DNA of 7,036 nt from Candidatus Poseidoniaceae archaeon (GCA_022451835.1 JAKUNX010000094.1:1-7036); one strand, 5' to 3'. Counted from the stretch's first letter, positions 1 to 6,407 are shown. Translations and numbers: made by a program. Notes: generated by a model not told the origin, from the sequence alone.

Positions 1-1108
1 CTCAATCAGAGAATTTCTTTGTAGTGAAGCAATGTTCCACCTAGGAGTTCCCACTACAAGAGCACTTTCCTTGGTTACTACTGGAGAAATGGTGGTCCGT
101 GATATGCTGTATGACGGCAACCCAGCACCAGAGATTGGTGCGGTTGTTTGTCGAGTAGCGCCTAGTTTCATTCGCTTTGGTAGTTTTCAAATCCACACCG
201 CAGATGGTAATAATGAAGTACTTTCACAATTGCTAAAACACACAGTTACCAATCATTTCCCAGAATACACAATCGATGACGATGATGGAATTATTACCTG
301 GTTGAAGCATGTTGCAGCAACTACTGCTGAAATGATTGCACACTGGATGAGAGTGGGATTTGTGCACGGTGTGATGAATACCGACAACATGTCGATTCAC
401 GGATTAACCATCGATTACGGTCCGTATGGGTGGTTAGAAAATTACGATCCCAATTGGACACCTAACACCACAGACTCCTCAACTAGAAGGTACCGCTACG
501 GCCAGCAAGCCCAAATTGGTGCGTGGAATATTGCTAGACTCGCAGAAGCTGTTGCTCCGCTAATGAATGATGTGCAATCCCTATATTCTGTGTTAGAACA
601 TTATGAGAATCAATACATTGAGCATCAAAATTCTATGTGGGGTCAAAAATTGGGCATTGATGATTTTGCAGAGGCAGATGAGGCTTTGGTAATCGAACTC
701 GACGGCCTACTACAAAAAGTCGAGACTGACATGACCATTTTCTTCCGAATGTTATCAACAATCGAAAACCCTGAGATTGGATTAATTGAGAATTCCTTCT
801 ACGACAAGAATACAATACCGACCGACGAGTGGAATGCATGGTTGACGAAATGGTGGAAGCGTGTCAACAGTAAACCCAATAGACAAGCGATGTTAAAGTC
901 AAATCCAAAGTATGTCTTACGTAATTGGATGGCACAGTTAGCAATTGATGCTGCTGAAAAGGAGGACTATACTGTATGTGAAGAACTGTTTACATTACTA
1001 AAGCAGCCATACGATGAACAACCAGAAATGGAAGAAAAATGGTTTAAGAAACGCCCAGAATGGGCTAGGCATCGAGTCGGATGCTCAATGTTATCTTGCT
1101 CAAGTTGA
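1..1108 (+). CDS. selO: SelO-type protein adenylyltransferase (YdiU/SelO family), 5'-truncated by window edge
   Basis: The frame is open from base 2, reading SIREFLCSEA directly into the ATG at 32, so that ATG is internal and the true start lies upstream of the window. About 368 residues are visible; bacterial family members are about 480, so roughly the first quarter is missing. SelO proteins are pseudokinase-fold enzymes that transfer AMP from ATP to Ser/Thr/Tyr of target proteins and are linked to redox homeostasis. Counting from the ATG at 32, visible family signatures are HLGVPTTRALSLV (3-15), the arginines of CRVAPSFIRFGSFQ (R41, R48; nucleotide-binding in characterised members), and VHGVMNTDNMSIHGLTIDYG (111-130). 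In that last block D118/N119 and D128 match the catalytic and metal-binding positions. RYRYGQQAQIGAWNIARLAEA follows. The protein ends in SCSS; the Cys sits where selenocysteine occurs in eukaryotic SelO. The fold is intact to the stop, so the gene looks functional. SelO is mainly known from bacteria and eukaryotes, so lateral acquisition by an archaeon is plausible but not shown. Confidence 0.93.
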   Translation, partial: SIREFLCSEAMFHLGVPTTRALSLVTTGEMVVRDMLYDGNPAPEIGAVVCRVAPSFIRFGSFQIHTADGNNEVLSQLLKHTVTNHFPEYTIDDDDGIITWLKHVAATTAEMIAHWMRVGFVHGVMNTDNMSIHGLTIDYGPYGWLENYDPNWTPNTTDSSTRRYRYGQQAQIGAWNIARLAEAVAPLMNDVQSLYSVLEHYENQYIEHQNSMWGQKLGIDDFAEADEALVIELDGLLQKVETDMTIFFRMLSTIENPEIGLIENSFYDKNTIPTDEWNAWLTKWWKRVNSKPNRQAMLKSNPKYVLRNWMAQLAIDAAEKEDYTVCEELFTLLKQPYDEQPEMEEKWFKKRPEWARHRVGCSMLSCSS

Positions 1109-1109
1109 G

Positions 1110-1117
1110 TAAATATC
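1110..1117 (+). promoter_or_regulatory. TATA-like box for the DUF2817 peptidase gene
   Basis: The sequence taaatatc starts just after the SelO stop codon and is centred about 30 bases before the ATG at 1145. That is the spacing expected for an archaeal TATA box driving a leaderless transcript. No Shine-Dalgarno sequence precedes the start. The box suggests that the peptidase can be transcribed independently of selO. The call is made by eye only. Confidence 0.45.
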
Positions 1118-1144
1118 CTACTGAATGGAATTATTTCCGAAGTG

Positions 1145-2284
1145 ATGAAATCCTTGACCCACTTAACAGTGTTAATGGCGAACAAATGGTTTTCTAAATC
1201 TTATTCAGAAGCGGCTGGTAGATTTTTGATTGGCTGTGACTTGTTAAGAGATAATAATCACAATGTCCAAAATGAACGCTTATTTTTAGGATTAAAAGGT
1301 CCTGAAGGTGAGCCTTTAGCAATAGATGTCGCAATAGTGGGTAATCTGTCAAGCGGTAAGATCTTACTTTCAAGTTCGGGAATTCATGGTGTAGAAGGGT
1401 ATCCAGGTAGTGCTATTCAGTTATCAGTAATAGATAATCTAGCCAAACAAGAACCATTTGATAGCCACGCAGTAATTTTCATCCACTGTATAAATCCGTA
1501 TGGAATGGCATGGTGGAGGAGATTTAATGAAAACAATGTCGACCTAAATCGAAATTTTTTGCGAAGTGATCAGAAATATACCGGTGTGCCTGAAGGATAT
1601 CATCACATTAAAGATTTTTTTAACCCCAAAAACCCACCACCTAAACGTGAAAGAATGTTCATGTTCAAGGCTATGAAACTCATTTTAAAGCATGGTTTTA
1701 ACAATGTCAAACAATGGGTTGCAGAAGGTCAATATGAATACCCTAAAGCCATTCAGTTTGGTGGTAAGGAAATTCAACCAGGACCAAAACTATTGCTTGA
1801 TTGGCTAGATGTAAACCTCAAAAATGTGACAAATATTTGGGCCATAGATTTGCACACTGGACTTGGTCCAAGTGGACATGATACTCTACTGGTTTCAGCT
1901 AATACTACAGAAGAACAATATCATAAATTGGATAATTTGTTCCCTAAACATGTAGAAAGTTTGGACCCAAATGCTGGTGTTGGATATGAGATTGTTGGAG
2001 ATTTACATCAAGGCCTTGAAGATAGATATGATAAAATTAAATGGATTTCAATTACTCAAGAATTTGGAACATTTAAGCCAGTCAGAGTAATTAGAGCAAG
2101 TCGAGATGAAAATCGGTGGACTCAATGGGGTCAATACGATACTGAAAGTGAAGCAAAGGATCACTGGAGTAGACTGAAAATGCTGCGAACTTTCAATCCT
2201 GATGACAGTACTTGGCAGCAGAAAATCATATCACGTGGCAATATTGTATTCGCCTCTGCACTTGCTGATCTGATTACAGAGTGA
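1145..2284 (+). CDS. M14-like zinc metallopeptidase, DUF2817 family
   Basis: This 379-residue protein belongs to the carboxypeptidase-like M14 superfamily, DUF2817 branch. Numbered from the ATG at 1145, it shows the zinc ligands H81 and E84 in GIHGVEG, the third ligand H237 in AIDLHTG, the substrate-binding NRNF of NNVDLNRNF (N135, R136, equivalent to the C-terminal carboxylate binders of carboxypeptidase A), and the probable catalytic E306 in TQEFGT. All key residues are present, so an active hydrolase removing or cutting peptide-like substrates is expected; the substrate is unknown. There is no signal peptide or membrane helix, so it is probably cytoplasmic. Possible starts are GTG 1142, ATG 1145 and ATG 1175. 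I chose 1145 because a TATA-like box lies about 30 bases upstream and no Shine-Dalgarno precedes any of them; 1175 would still keep the whole domain. The gene follows selO by 36 bases on the same strand. The family is certain; the start is less so. Confidence 0.9.
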   Translation: MKSLTHLTVLMANKWFSKSYSEAAGRFLIGCDLLRDNNHNVQNERLFLGLKGPEGEPLAIDVAIVGNLSSGKILLSSSGIHGVEGYPGSAIQLSVIDNLAKQEPFDSHAVIFIHCINPYGMAWWRRFNENNVDLNRNFLRSDQKYTGVPEGYHHIKDFFNPKNPPPKRERMFMFKAMKLILKHGFNNVKQWVAEGQYEYPKAIQFGGKEIQPGPKLLLDWLDVNLKNVTNIWAIDLHTGLGPSGHDTLLVSANTTEEQYHKLDNLFPKHVESLDPNAGVGYEIVGDLHQGLEDRYDKIKWISITQEFGTFKPVRVIRASRDENRWTQWGQYDTESEAKDHWSRLKMLRTFNPDDSTWQQKIISRGNIVFASALADLITE

Positions 2285-2317
2285 GTGTTAATTCCGGGAT
2301 AATTCTGCAAATACCAT
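2284..2317 (+). repeat. Imperfect direct repeat, copy R1
   Basis: This 34-base stretch begins at the last base of the peptidase stop codon and matches copy R2 (2654-2688) at about 28 of 35 aligned columns. The shared core includes ggataat, tctg and aaataccat. The two copies lie in the same orientation on either side of the small cysteine-rich gene, with a period of about 370 bp. Part of it (ccgggat) also matches the T-stem of the tRNA-Glu gene at 6165-6237 in the same orientation, though the overall match there is only about 13 of 18. Confidence 0.6.
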
Positions 2318-2337
2318 ACTATTCATAAAAACTGATT

Positions 2338-2604
2338 CTATTTTCTAGTCTTTGACTTTGTCCAGTGATGATAAAATCCAGAAACTTCACTACATAAATT
2401 GCAAATCGCGACGGAGTATTCATACGTCAAGTTGTCCGTTTTTACCTCAATTTCAAATCTTGAATCTGTATGACAAACACTACAGTTCCCCAACAATGTT
2501 TGACAATTTCTACAAAATTTCAAGGAATTATGTTCAAGATCTGAATAATAATCCTCATATTTCACCTTTCTACAACACTTCAAATCGTCACTATCACTAT
2601 GCAT
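2338..2604 (-). CDS. Small cysteine-rich, zinc-ribbon-like protein of unknown function
   Basis: I do not recognise a named family. The 88-residue product has a charged N-terminus with C10-C11, then C31-x2-C34-x6-C41-x2-C44, and after a predicted beta-hairpin segment (EIEVKTDNLTYEYSVAIC) C68-x2-C71. Three CxxC knuckles imply one or two structural zinc sites, as in small nucleic-acid- or protein-binding zinc ribbons; the role is inferred only. It ends in a basic tail, KSKTRK. The frame continues upstream to a TTG at 2643, but I chose the ATG at 2604 because a TATA-like box (2625-2634) lies about 25 bases before it, fitting a leaderless start. No Shine-Dalgarno is seen. The paired CxxC motifs favour this strand over the plus-strand open frame at 2352-2606. 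The gene is flanked by direct repeats R1 and R2 and is divergent from the surface-protein gene. Confidence 0.6.
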   Translation of the reverse strand: MHSDSDDLKCCRKVKYEDYYSDLEHNSLKFCRNCQTLLGNCSVCHTDSRFEIEVKTDNLTYEYSVAICNLCSEVSGFYHHWTKSKTRK

Positions 2605-2624
2605 AACATTCCATAAGCAGAATT

Positions 2625-2634
2625 GATTATAACT
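2625..2634 (-). promoter_or_regulatory. TATA-like box for the cysteine-rich small gene
   Basis: On the minus strand this reads agttataatc, centred about 25 bases upstream of the ATG at 2604. This matches archaeal TATA-box spacing for a leaderless mRNA and is the main argument for that start over the upstream TTG. Confidence 0.5.
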
Positions 2635-2653
2635 CTTGCTCAATGCTTAATCA

Positions 2654-2688
2654 AGTGCTCTTACCAGGATAATATCTGTAAATACCAT
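2654..2688 (+). repeat. Imperfect direct repeat, copy R2, resembling the tRNA-Glu 3' end
   Basis: This 35-base copy pairs with R1 (2284-2317; about 28 of 35 columns identical). Bases 2653-2670 also match 6162-6179, the 3' end of the tRNA-Glu gene plus three trailing bases, at 16 of 18 positions in the same orientation. It lies in the divergent intergenic region, 50-84 bases upstream of the cysteine-rich gene start and about 90-120 bases upstream of the surface-protein start. It could be an old attachment-site remnant or a shared regulatory element. Confidence 0.55.
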
Positions 2689-2741
2689 GGTGGGTATGTA
2701 CCTATTCTAAATGTACCAAATTCATTTTTGATGATAAAGAG

Positions 2742-2753
2742 AAATAAATAAAT
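2742..2753 (+). promoter_or_regulatory. TATA-like AT-rich box for the surface-protein gene
   Basis: The sequence aaataaataaat is centred about 28 bases before the ATG at 2776. There is no Shine-Dalgarno between them, so a leaderless transcript is likely. The surrounding region is very AT-rich, so the exact box is uncertain. Confidence 0.4.
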
Positions 2754-2775
2754 GTAAACAATATTACCAGTTTAT

Positions 2776-5700
2776 ATGTCGAAAAACGTCAAGTTAAGCA
2801 GTGTCTTAGTAAATTTGATACTTGCTATGATTCTTTTTTCACCATTGGTGACTAATGTTTCATCCAACAGTTCTAGCGATGTAGCTATTTTACGACCAAA
2901 TAATGTTGAGTGTGTTGATGATTCGATTTATCAATGTGTTTTACCAATCAGTTCGTCAATTTCTCATGAATGGTCGATTCCAGTATTTAATGGACCAGTT
3001 CAAGAAGATTTTATTTTCCACCAAGAGATTAGTGAGGATTCAACTGGTAATATTGTCGATTTAGATACGACTTCAATTACTCTAGCAGCCAATGCTGGTG
3101 ACACTATTACCTTCTCGCCATGGAATAATTGGGTTAATGGTTCTAGTTATACAATTACCTATTATGCAACTCTAACCGATGGAAGCAGTGTGGGTAATTC
3201 ACGATATTTTACTGCAACTTTCCAAAACCAAATTGATATTGCGATTCTTTCAGATTACAGTTATGGAGTTAGCCAAATCAAAAGAGATTTATCTATACTC
3301 GGCCTTACATATACTAAATTTGAAATGAGTGATTGGGATTCTTACCTGGACTCAAATTGGCTGAGTGTTTATGATAAAATCGTTCTGCCTTGGCAAGATC
3401 AATCTCATTCAGAATCAATAGACGATGGAGGCTATGGCTATTATGAGATAATTGGAAGTTCACAGAACAAAACTATTCTAGAAAATTTCATGTCATCTGG
3501 AGGAACTTTGCAAGTACATTTACAAGAAAATGAACAACACTATGAATATTCAACAGTTACAGGTGAGAGTTATTTACCGCTAAATATGCAAATCGAATCT
3601 AGAACGAATGGTGATGAAGTAAAAGCTCAAGACTTGGAGCCAGTAGACATTTATCATCCAATTTTCGAAGATATTGATCTCCTAGAATTCTACGGATTTA
3701 ATGCTGAATCAATTGTTGCAGAATCAGTCATCAATTTGAGTAATACTCAGCAATCATCCGTTCCAAATACCTGTTCTGGTTCATCCCAGATTGGAAGTAC
3801 ATTCTCTAACCTTTTGCAATCAAACACCGGTTCACTAAATTCTGTTCTATCCATCTGCGGATATGGTAGCGGAGGAATGATTGCCACTACCATTGATGTA
3901 GAACTAAATTCTAAAAGAGCAGATGATTATTCTTTCGCGCTACTTGGAAATTTATTATCTCAAACTATCACTTCCTATCCTAATGGGTTTAATTCACAGG
4001 GAGAAGGTAGCGACATACTCATAGATGGAGATGTACCACCAATTGACCCAACAAGTGGAGAATATTTCGTCACCTATGTTAAGAGTGACCAAGAACTATA
4101 TTTTTCATATCTGTCGTCTACATCTGAAACCTTACAGGTCGACTGGGAAATTAGTGGCCCTCATGACTGGGATGGATATTCAATGCAACCTGGAGAAATT
4201 AGTCATACTGAAGAGTCAGAACCATCGTTAATTTTCTGTAAATTTGATTCTTCATCATCCACTGGTTGTAGACAAAATGTGCAATGGGAAGTCACACTGT
4301 TCTTACACGATGATAATGGCAATTCTAGAATTTTATCAGTGATTATAGAAACTGATGATGTATACGCTGATGAATTCGAACCTGTTGCTGATTTTGAATT
4401 AGATTTAGAATTTGGAGATTATGATGCAGTCGAATATTTAGGAGCCCACTATCAATCTAATCAAGAATGGGATTTGTACAGAATTTATCTTTACGAATCT
4501 GGTGGAGCCACAGTATTTTTTGATGCAAGCGATTCATATGACCCTGACAGTACAGACTCATCTAATGGAATAAATATTTACCAATGGCAGGTATATTTTG
4601 ACAAACCATACCATGAAGCTCTATCTATAGATGTTAATGAATACTTTAGTTATGACGGCCAGTGGGCTTATACATTTTCCAATAATACTCTAGAATTAGG
4701 CAATGACGATGAATTTTTTATTAAGATTGTTCTAACAGTTTATGATAACAATGGCAAATGGGATGAACATAGAATGTTCTTCTCCGTTGCACCTGAAAAT
4801 TTCTTTGACCCAATTATTGAACTCAATAATACGTTGAATAACACAGAATTTAATGAATATTCCATCACTGTTAATGGAAATATAACTTATGGAGATAATT
4901 ATAGTCATATAAATGTAGAAGCCGCATTTAGTGAATCTGATTTTGACCTTACAGTATTGCAAAAATATGAACTAATTAATGATGGTAGATTTTCAGTGGC
5001 TACTGTTCTGCAAGTCGGAGATGGATTTGAATTAACCTTAAGTCTTCAAGAATTTTATGATGCAAATTCCCTAGGTGAAAGAAAAATTTACGTCAGAGCA
5101 ATTGATACCTCAAGAGAAATTTATACTGATGTTCATTGGACAAATATCATCCTTTTTCCGCCTGATGGCGATAAAGATGGAATTGATGATTACTCAGATA
5201 ATTGCCCATTTACTCTAATCGGGATTGAGGTAGATGAATTTGGTTGTGATATAGATAGAGACAAAGATGGAATTATCAATTCAATTGATGATTGCCCAGA
5301 TGAATACGGAAATTCTTCAACTGGCAATGAAACTTCCATTCTGATAGGATGCTTAGACTCTGATGGAGATGGATGGGCTGATAGAATTGATATGTTCAAA
5401 AATGATTTATTTGAATGGATAGACTCTGATTATGATGGAGTTGGCGATAATTCTGATTTATTCCCATTTGACGAAACTGAAACCCATGATGATGATTTAG
5501 ATGGAGTAGGTAATAATTCTGATGCATTTCCTAAAGATAAGAATGAATCCGAAGATACTGATAGTGACGGATATGGAAATAATGCGGATGACTGTATTTT
5601 GGTTGCTGGAAATTCAACAATTGATCTAATCGGTTGTTTAGATAATGATGGCGATGGATGGTCAAATTCTAATGATGAATTTGTTAATAACAGTGCAGAA

Positions 5701-6129
5701 TGGCAAGATACTGACGGTGACGGAGTTGGAGATAACTCAGATGCCTTTCCAAATGACAGTAGTGAAACTAAAGACAGTGATGGAGATGGAGTTGGAGACA
5801 ATGAGCAGTTAGAGTCTGAGCAAAGAGCTCAAACTATCAAAACAATTTCCATCATAGCCATATTGATTATATTGGGTTCATTGGCGGGCATATTTTATTT
5901 CAAAAAGAAAAATTCAACATCAGGAGAAGATGAAAAATATAATCTTGAAATTCCAACTATTGAGCAATCTGTAATATCCCAAAACCAAGACATAGAGCCC
6001 ATACACCAGGAAAATTCAGCTCCAGTAGTAGAGTCTCAATGGACTGAAAATGGCTATACATGGCGCAAAATGACAGATGGAAGCATGTATTGGTGGGATG
6101 GAAATGATTGGACACTGTATGACAATTAG
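2776..6129 (+). CDS. Secreted, membrane-anchored surface protein with GATase-like domain and thrombospondin type-3 calcium repeats
   Basis: A 1117-residue cell-surface protein. Residues 1-30 form a signal peptide (K3, K6, hydrophobic core, cleavage near VTNVSS). Residues about 40-150 look like a beta-sandwich. Residues about 152-395 (start QIDIAILSDYSYG, with SGGTLQVHLQEN and DIYHPIFEDI) resemble a class I glutamine-amidotransferase/ThuA-like fold with no evident Cys nucleophile, so probably a binding domain. Residues about 540-670 are PKD-like (FDASDSYDPD, then IYQWQ). Residues about 678-792 look like another Ig-like domain. Residues 796-1011 carry nine Asp-rich type-3 motifs such as DTDGDGVGDNSDAFP, expected to bind calcium. 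A membrane helix spans about 1024-1042, followed by KKK and a cytoplasmic tail ending in a Trp/Tyr-rich module (1089-1115, WTENGYTWRKM...YWWDGNDW) typical of Marine Group II surface proteins. Many NxS/T sequons suggest N-glycosylation. The gene is more AT-rich by eye than its neighbours. Adhesion, sensing or substrate binding are possible; the ligand is unknown. Confidence 0.9.
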   Translation: MSKNVKLSSVLVNLILAMILFSPLVTNVSSNSSSDVAILRPNNVECVDDSIYQCVLPISSSISHEWSIPVFNGPVQEDFIFHQEISEDSTGNIVDLDTTSITLAANAGDTITFSPWNNWVNGSSYTITYYATLTDGSSVGNSRYFTATFQNQIDIAILSDYSYGVSQIKRDLSILGLTYTKFEMSDWDSYLDSNWLSVYDKIVLPWQDQSHSESIDDGGYGYYEIIGSSQNKTILENFMSSGGTLQVHLQENEQHYEYSTVTGESYLPLNMQIESRTNGDEVKAQDLEPVDIYHPIFEDIDLLEFYGFNAESIVAESVINLSNTQQSSVPNTCSGSSQIGSTFSNLLQSNTGSLNSVLSICGYGSGGMIATTIDVELNSKRADDYSFALLGNLLSQTITSYPNGFNSQGEGSDILIDGDVPPIDPTSGEYFVTYVKSDQELYFSYLSSTSETLQVDWEISGPHDWDGYSMQPGEISHTEESEPSLIFCKFDSSSSTGCRQNVQWEVTLFLHDDNGNSRILSVIIETDDVYADEFEPVADFELDLEFGDYDAVEYLGAHYQSNQEWDLYRIYLYESGGATVFFDASDSYDPDSTDSSNGINIYQWQVYFDKPYHEALSIDVNEYFSYDGQWAYTFSNNTLELGNDDEFFIKIVLTVYDNNGKWDEHRMFFSVAPENFFDPIIELNNTLNNTEFNEYSITVNGNITYGDNYSHINVEAAFSESDFDLTVLQKYELINDGRFSVATVLQVGDGFELTLSLQEFYDANSLGERKIYVRAIDTSREIYTDVHWTNIILFPPDGDKDGIDDYSDNCPFTLIGIEVDEFGCDIDRDKDGIINSIDDCPDEYGNSSTGNETSILIGCLDSDGDGWADRIDMFKNDLFEWIDSDYDGVGDNSDLFPFDETETHDDDLDGVGNNSDAFPKDKNESEDTDSDGYGNNADDCILVAGNSTIDLIGCLDNDGDGWSNSNDEFVNNSAEWQDTDGDGVGDNSDAFPNDSSETKDSDGDGVGDNEQLESEQRAQTIKTISIIAILIILGSLAGIFYFKKKNSTSGEDEKYNLEIPTIEQSVISQNQDIEPIHQENSAPVVESQWTENGYTWRKMTDGSMYWWDGNDWTLYDN
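5287..5484 (+). repeat. Type-3 repeat module, copy 1 of an internal duplication
   Basis: Residues 838-903 of the surface protein run DDC, GNSST, IGCLDSDGDGW, then DGVGDNSD and DETET. The same order of elements recurs at residues 938-998. The module includes a Cys pair (DDC and IGC) likely to form a disulfide that braces the calcium repeats. Confidence 0.6.
5587..5769 (+). repeat. Type-3 repeat module, copy 2 of an internal duplication
   Basis: Residues 938-998 repeat the layout of residues 838-903: DDC, GNST, IGCLDNDGDGW, EWQDTDGDGVGDNSDAFP and SSET. The identity is clear at protein level and diverged at DNA level, so the duplication is not recent. Confidence 0.6.
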
Positions 6130-6142
6130 ACATAACATCTAA
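6126..6142. terminator. Short inverted repeat between convergent surface-protein gene and tRNA-Glu
   Basis: TTAGA and TCTAA (5 bp, 7-base loop) form a small AT-rich inverted repeat that includes the surface-protein stop codon. It lies in the 35-base convergent gap before the tRNA 3' end. A termination role is only a guess; the stem is weak and no long T-run follows. Confidence 0.2.
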
Positions 6143-6164
6143 TCTATAAGCAATATTTTGAAAG

Positions 6165-6237
6165 TGCTCGTACCGGGATTTGAACCCGGGTCAAAGGAAT
6201 GAGAGTCCTTTATGATGGGCCACTACACTATACGAGC
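6165..6237 (-). tRNA. tRNA-Glu (anticodon CTC)
   Basis: The minus strand folds as a complete cloverleaf of 73 bases. The acceptor stem is GCTCGTA/TACGAGC with discriminator A. The D arm contains G18-G19. The anticodon stem AAGGA/TCCTT encloses the loop CTCTCAT, giving anticodon CTC at 6201-6203, which reads the glutamate codon GAG. The variable loop is four bases, and the T stem CCGGG/CCCGG has loop TTCAAAT. No CCA is encoded (CTT follows the discriminator), and no intron interrupts the anticodon loop. The gene is convergent with the surface-protein gene and divergent from the downstream small-gene operon. Its 3' end resembles repeat R2, about 3.5 kb away. Confidence 0.95.
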
Positions 6238-6260
6238 AAGGCAAACCTGCCGTCTAGACT

Positions 6261-6273
6261 CATGTATTTAGAA
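6261..6273 (-). promoter_or_regulatory. TATA-like box for tRNA-Glu
   Basis: The minus strand reads ttctaaatacatg, centred about 30 bases upstream of the mature tRNA 5' end at 6237. This fits an archaeal box A with a short 5' leader removed by RNase P. Confidence 0.4.
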
Positions 6274-6327
6274 ATCTCCCTTATGTTAGAATCAAAAATA
6301 TCACATATTCTGTTTACTTTAACTAAA

Positions 6328-6373
6328 AAGTGAAAGTGAAAAAGACTTACTGAAAGCGTTTTCATTTTCACTT
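6328..6373. repeat. 15-bp near-perfect inverted repeat in the divergent intergenic region
   Basis: The left arm AAGTGAAAGTGAAAA (6328-6342) and right arm TTTTCATTTTCACTT (6359-6373) are complementary at 14 of 15 positions. The single exception would be a G-U pair in RNA. The loop is 16 bases. The left arm also contains a direct GTGAAA repeat. The element lies between the inferred promoters of the tRNA (minus) and the small-gene operon (plus), so it is outside both expected transcripts and more likely acts as DNA, for instance as a dimer-binding operator. A hairpin terminator for an unseen transcript is the alternative. Confidence 0.65.
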
Positions 6374-6399
6374 AAACAACACCGACTCAATCCTTTATT

Positions 6400-6407
6400 G
6401 ATATACC
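6400..6407 (+). promoter_or_regulatory. TATA-like box for the two-gene operon
   Basis: The sequence gatatacc is centred about 25 bases before the ATG at 6428. No Shine-Dalgarno lies between, so a leaderless start is likely. It supports 6428 over the in-frame upstream TTG at 6398, which would overlap the box. Confidence 0.4.

Noticed and set aside
1106..1108. TGA at the end of selO as a selenocysteine codon
   Set aside because: The Cys at the usual Sec position and the terminal SS are already present before the TGA, so it is an ordinary stop.
633..1185. Minus-strand open frames within selO and across the selO/peptidase junction
   Set aside because: They lie over well-supported plus-strand genes and show no family motifs.
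2352..2606. Plus-strand open frame of 84 residues opposite the cysteine-rich gene
   Set aside because: No domain pattern or hydrophobic periodicity. The minus strand carries three CxxC pairs and a well-placed TATA-like box, so this is its shadow.
4025..5399. Short frames inside the surface-protein gene (4025-4231 plus; 4732-4962 and 5190-5399 minus)
   Set aside because: Out-of-frame shadows of a continuous, domain-rich coding sequence.
5430..5801. Minus-strand open frame of 123 residues rich in Ser and Pro
   Set aside because: It is the antisense of the Asp/Gly-rich calcium repeats, and its repeated SPTPS pattern simply mirrors GVGD codons.
5161..5810. CRISPR-like or satellite repeat array
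   Set aside because: The periodicity is protein-level type-3 repeats in one open frame with variable DNA; no constant repeats or spacers.
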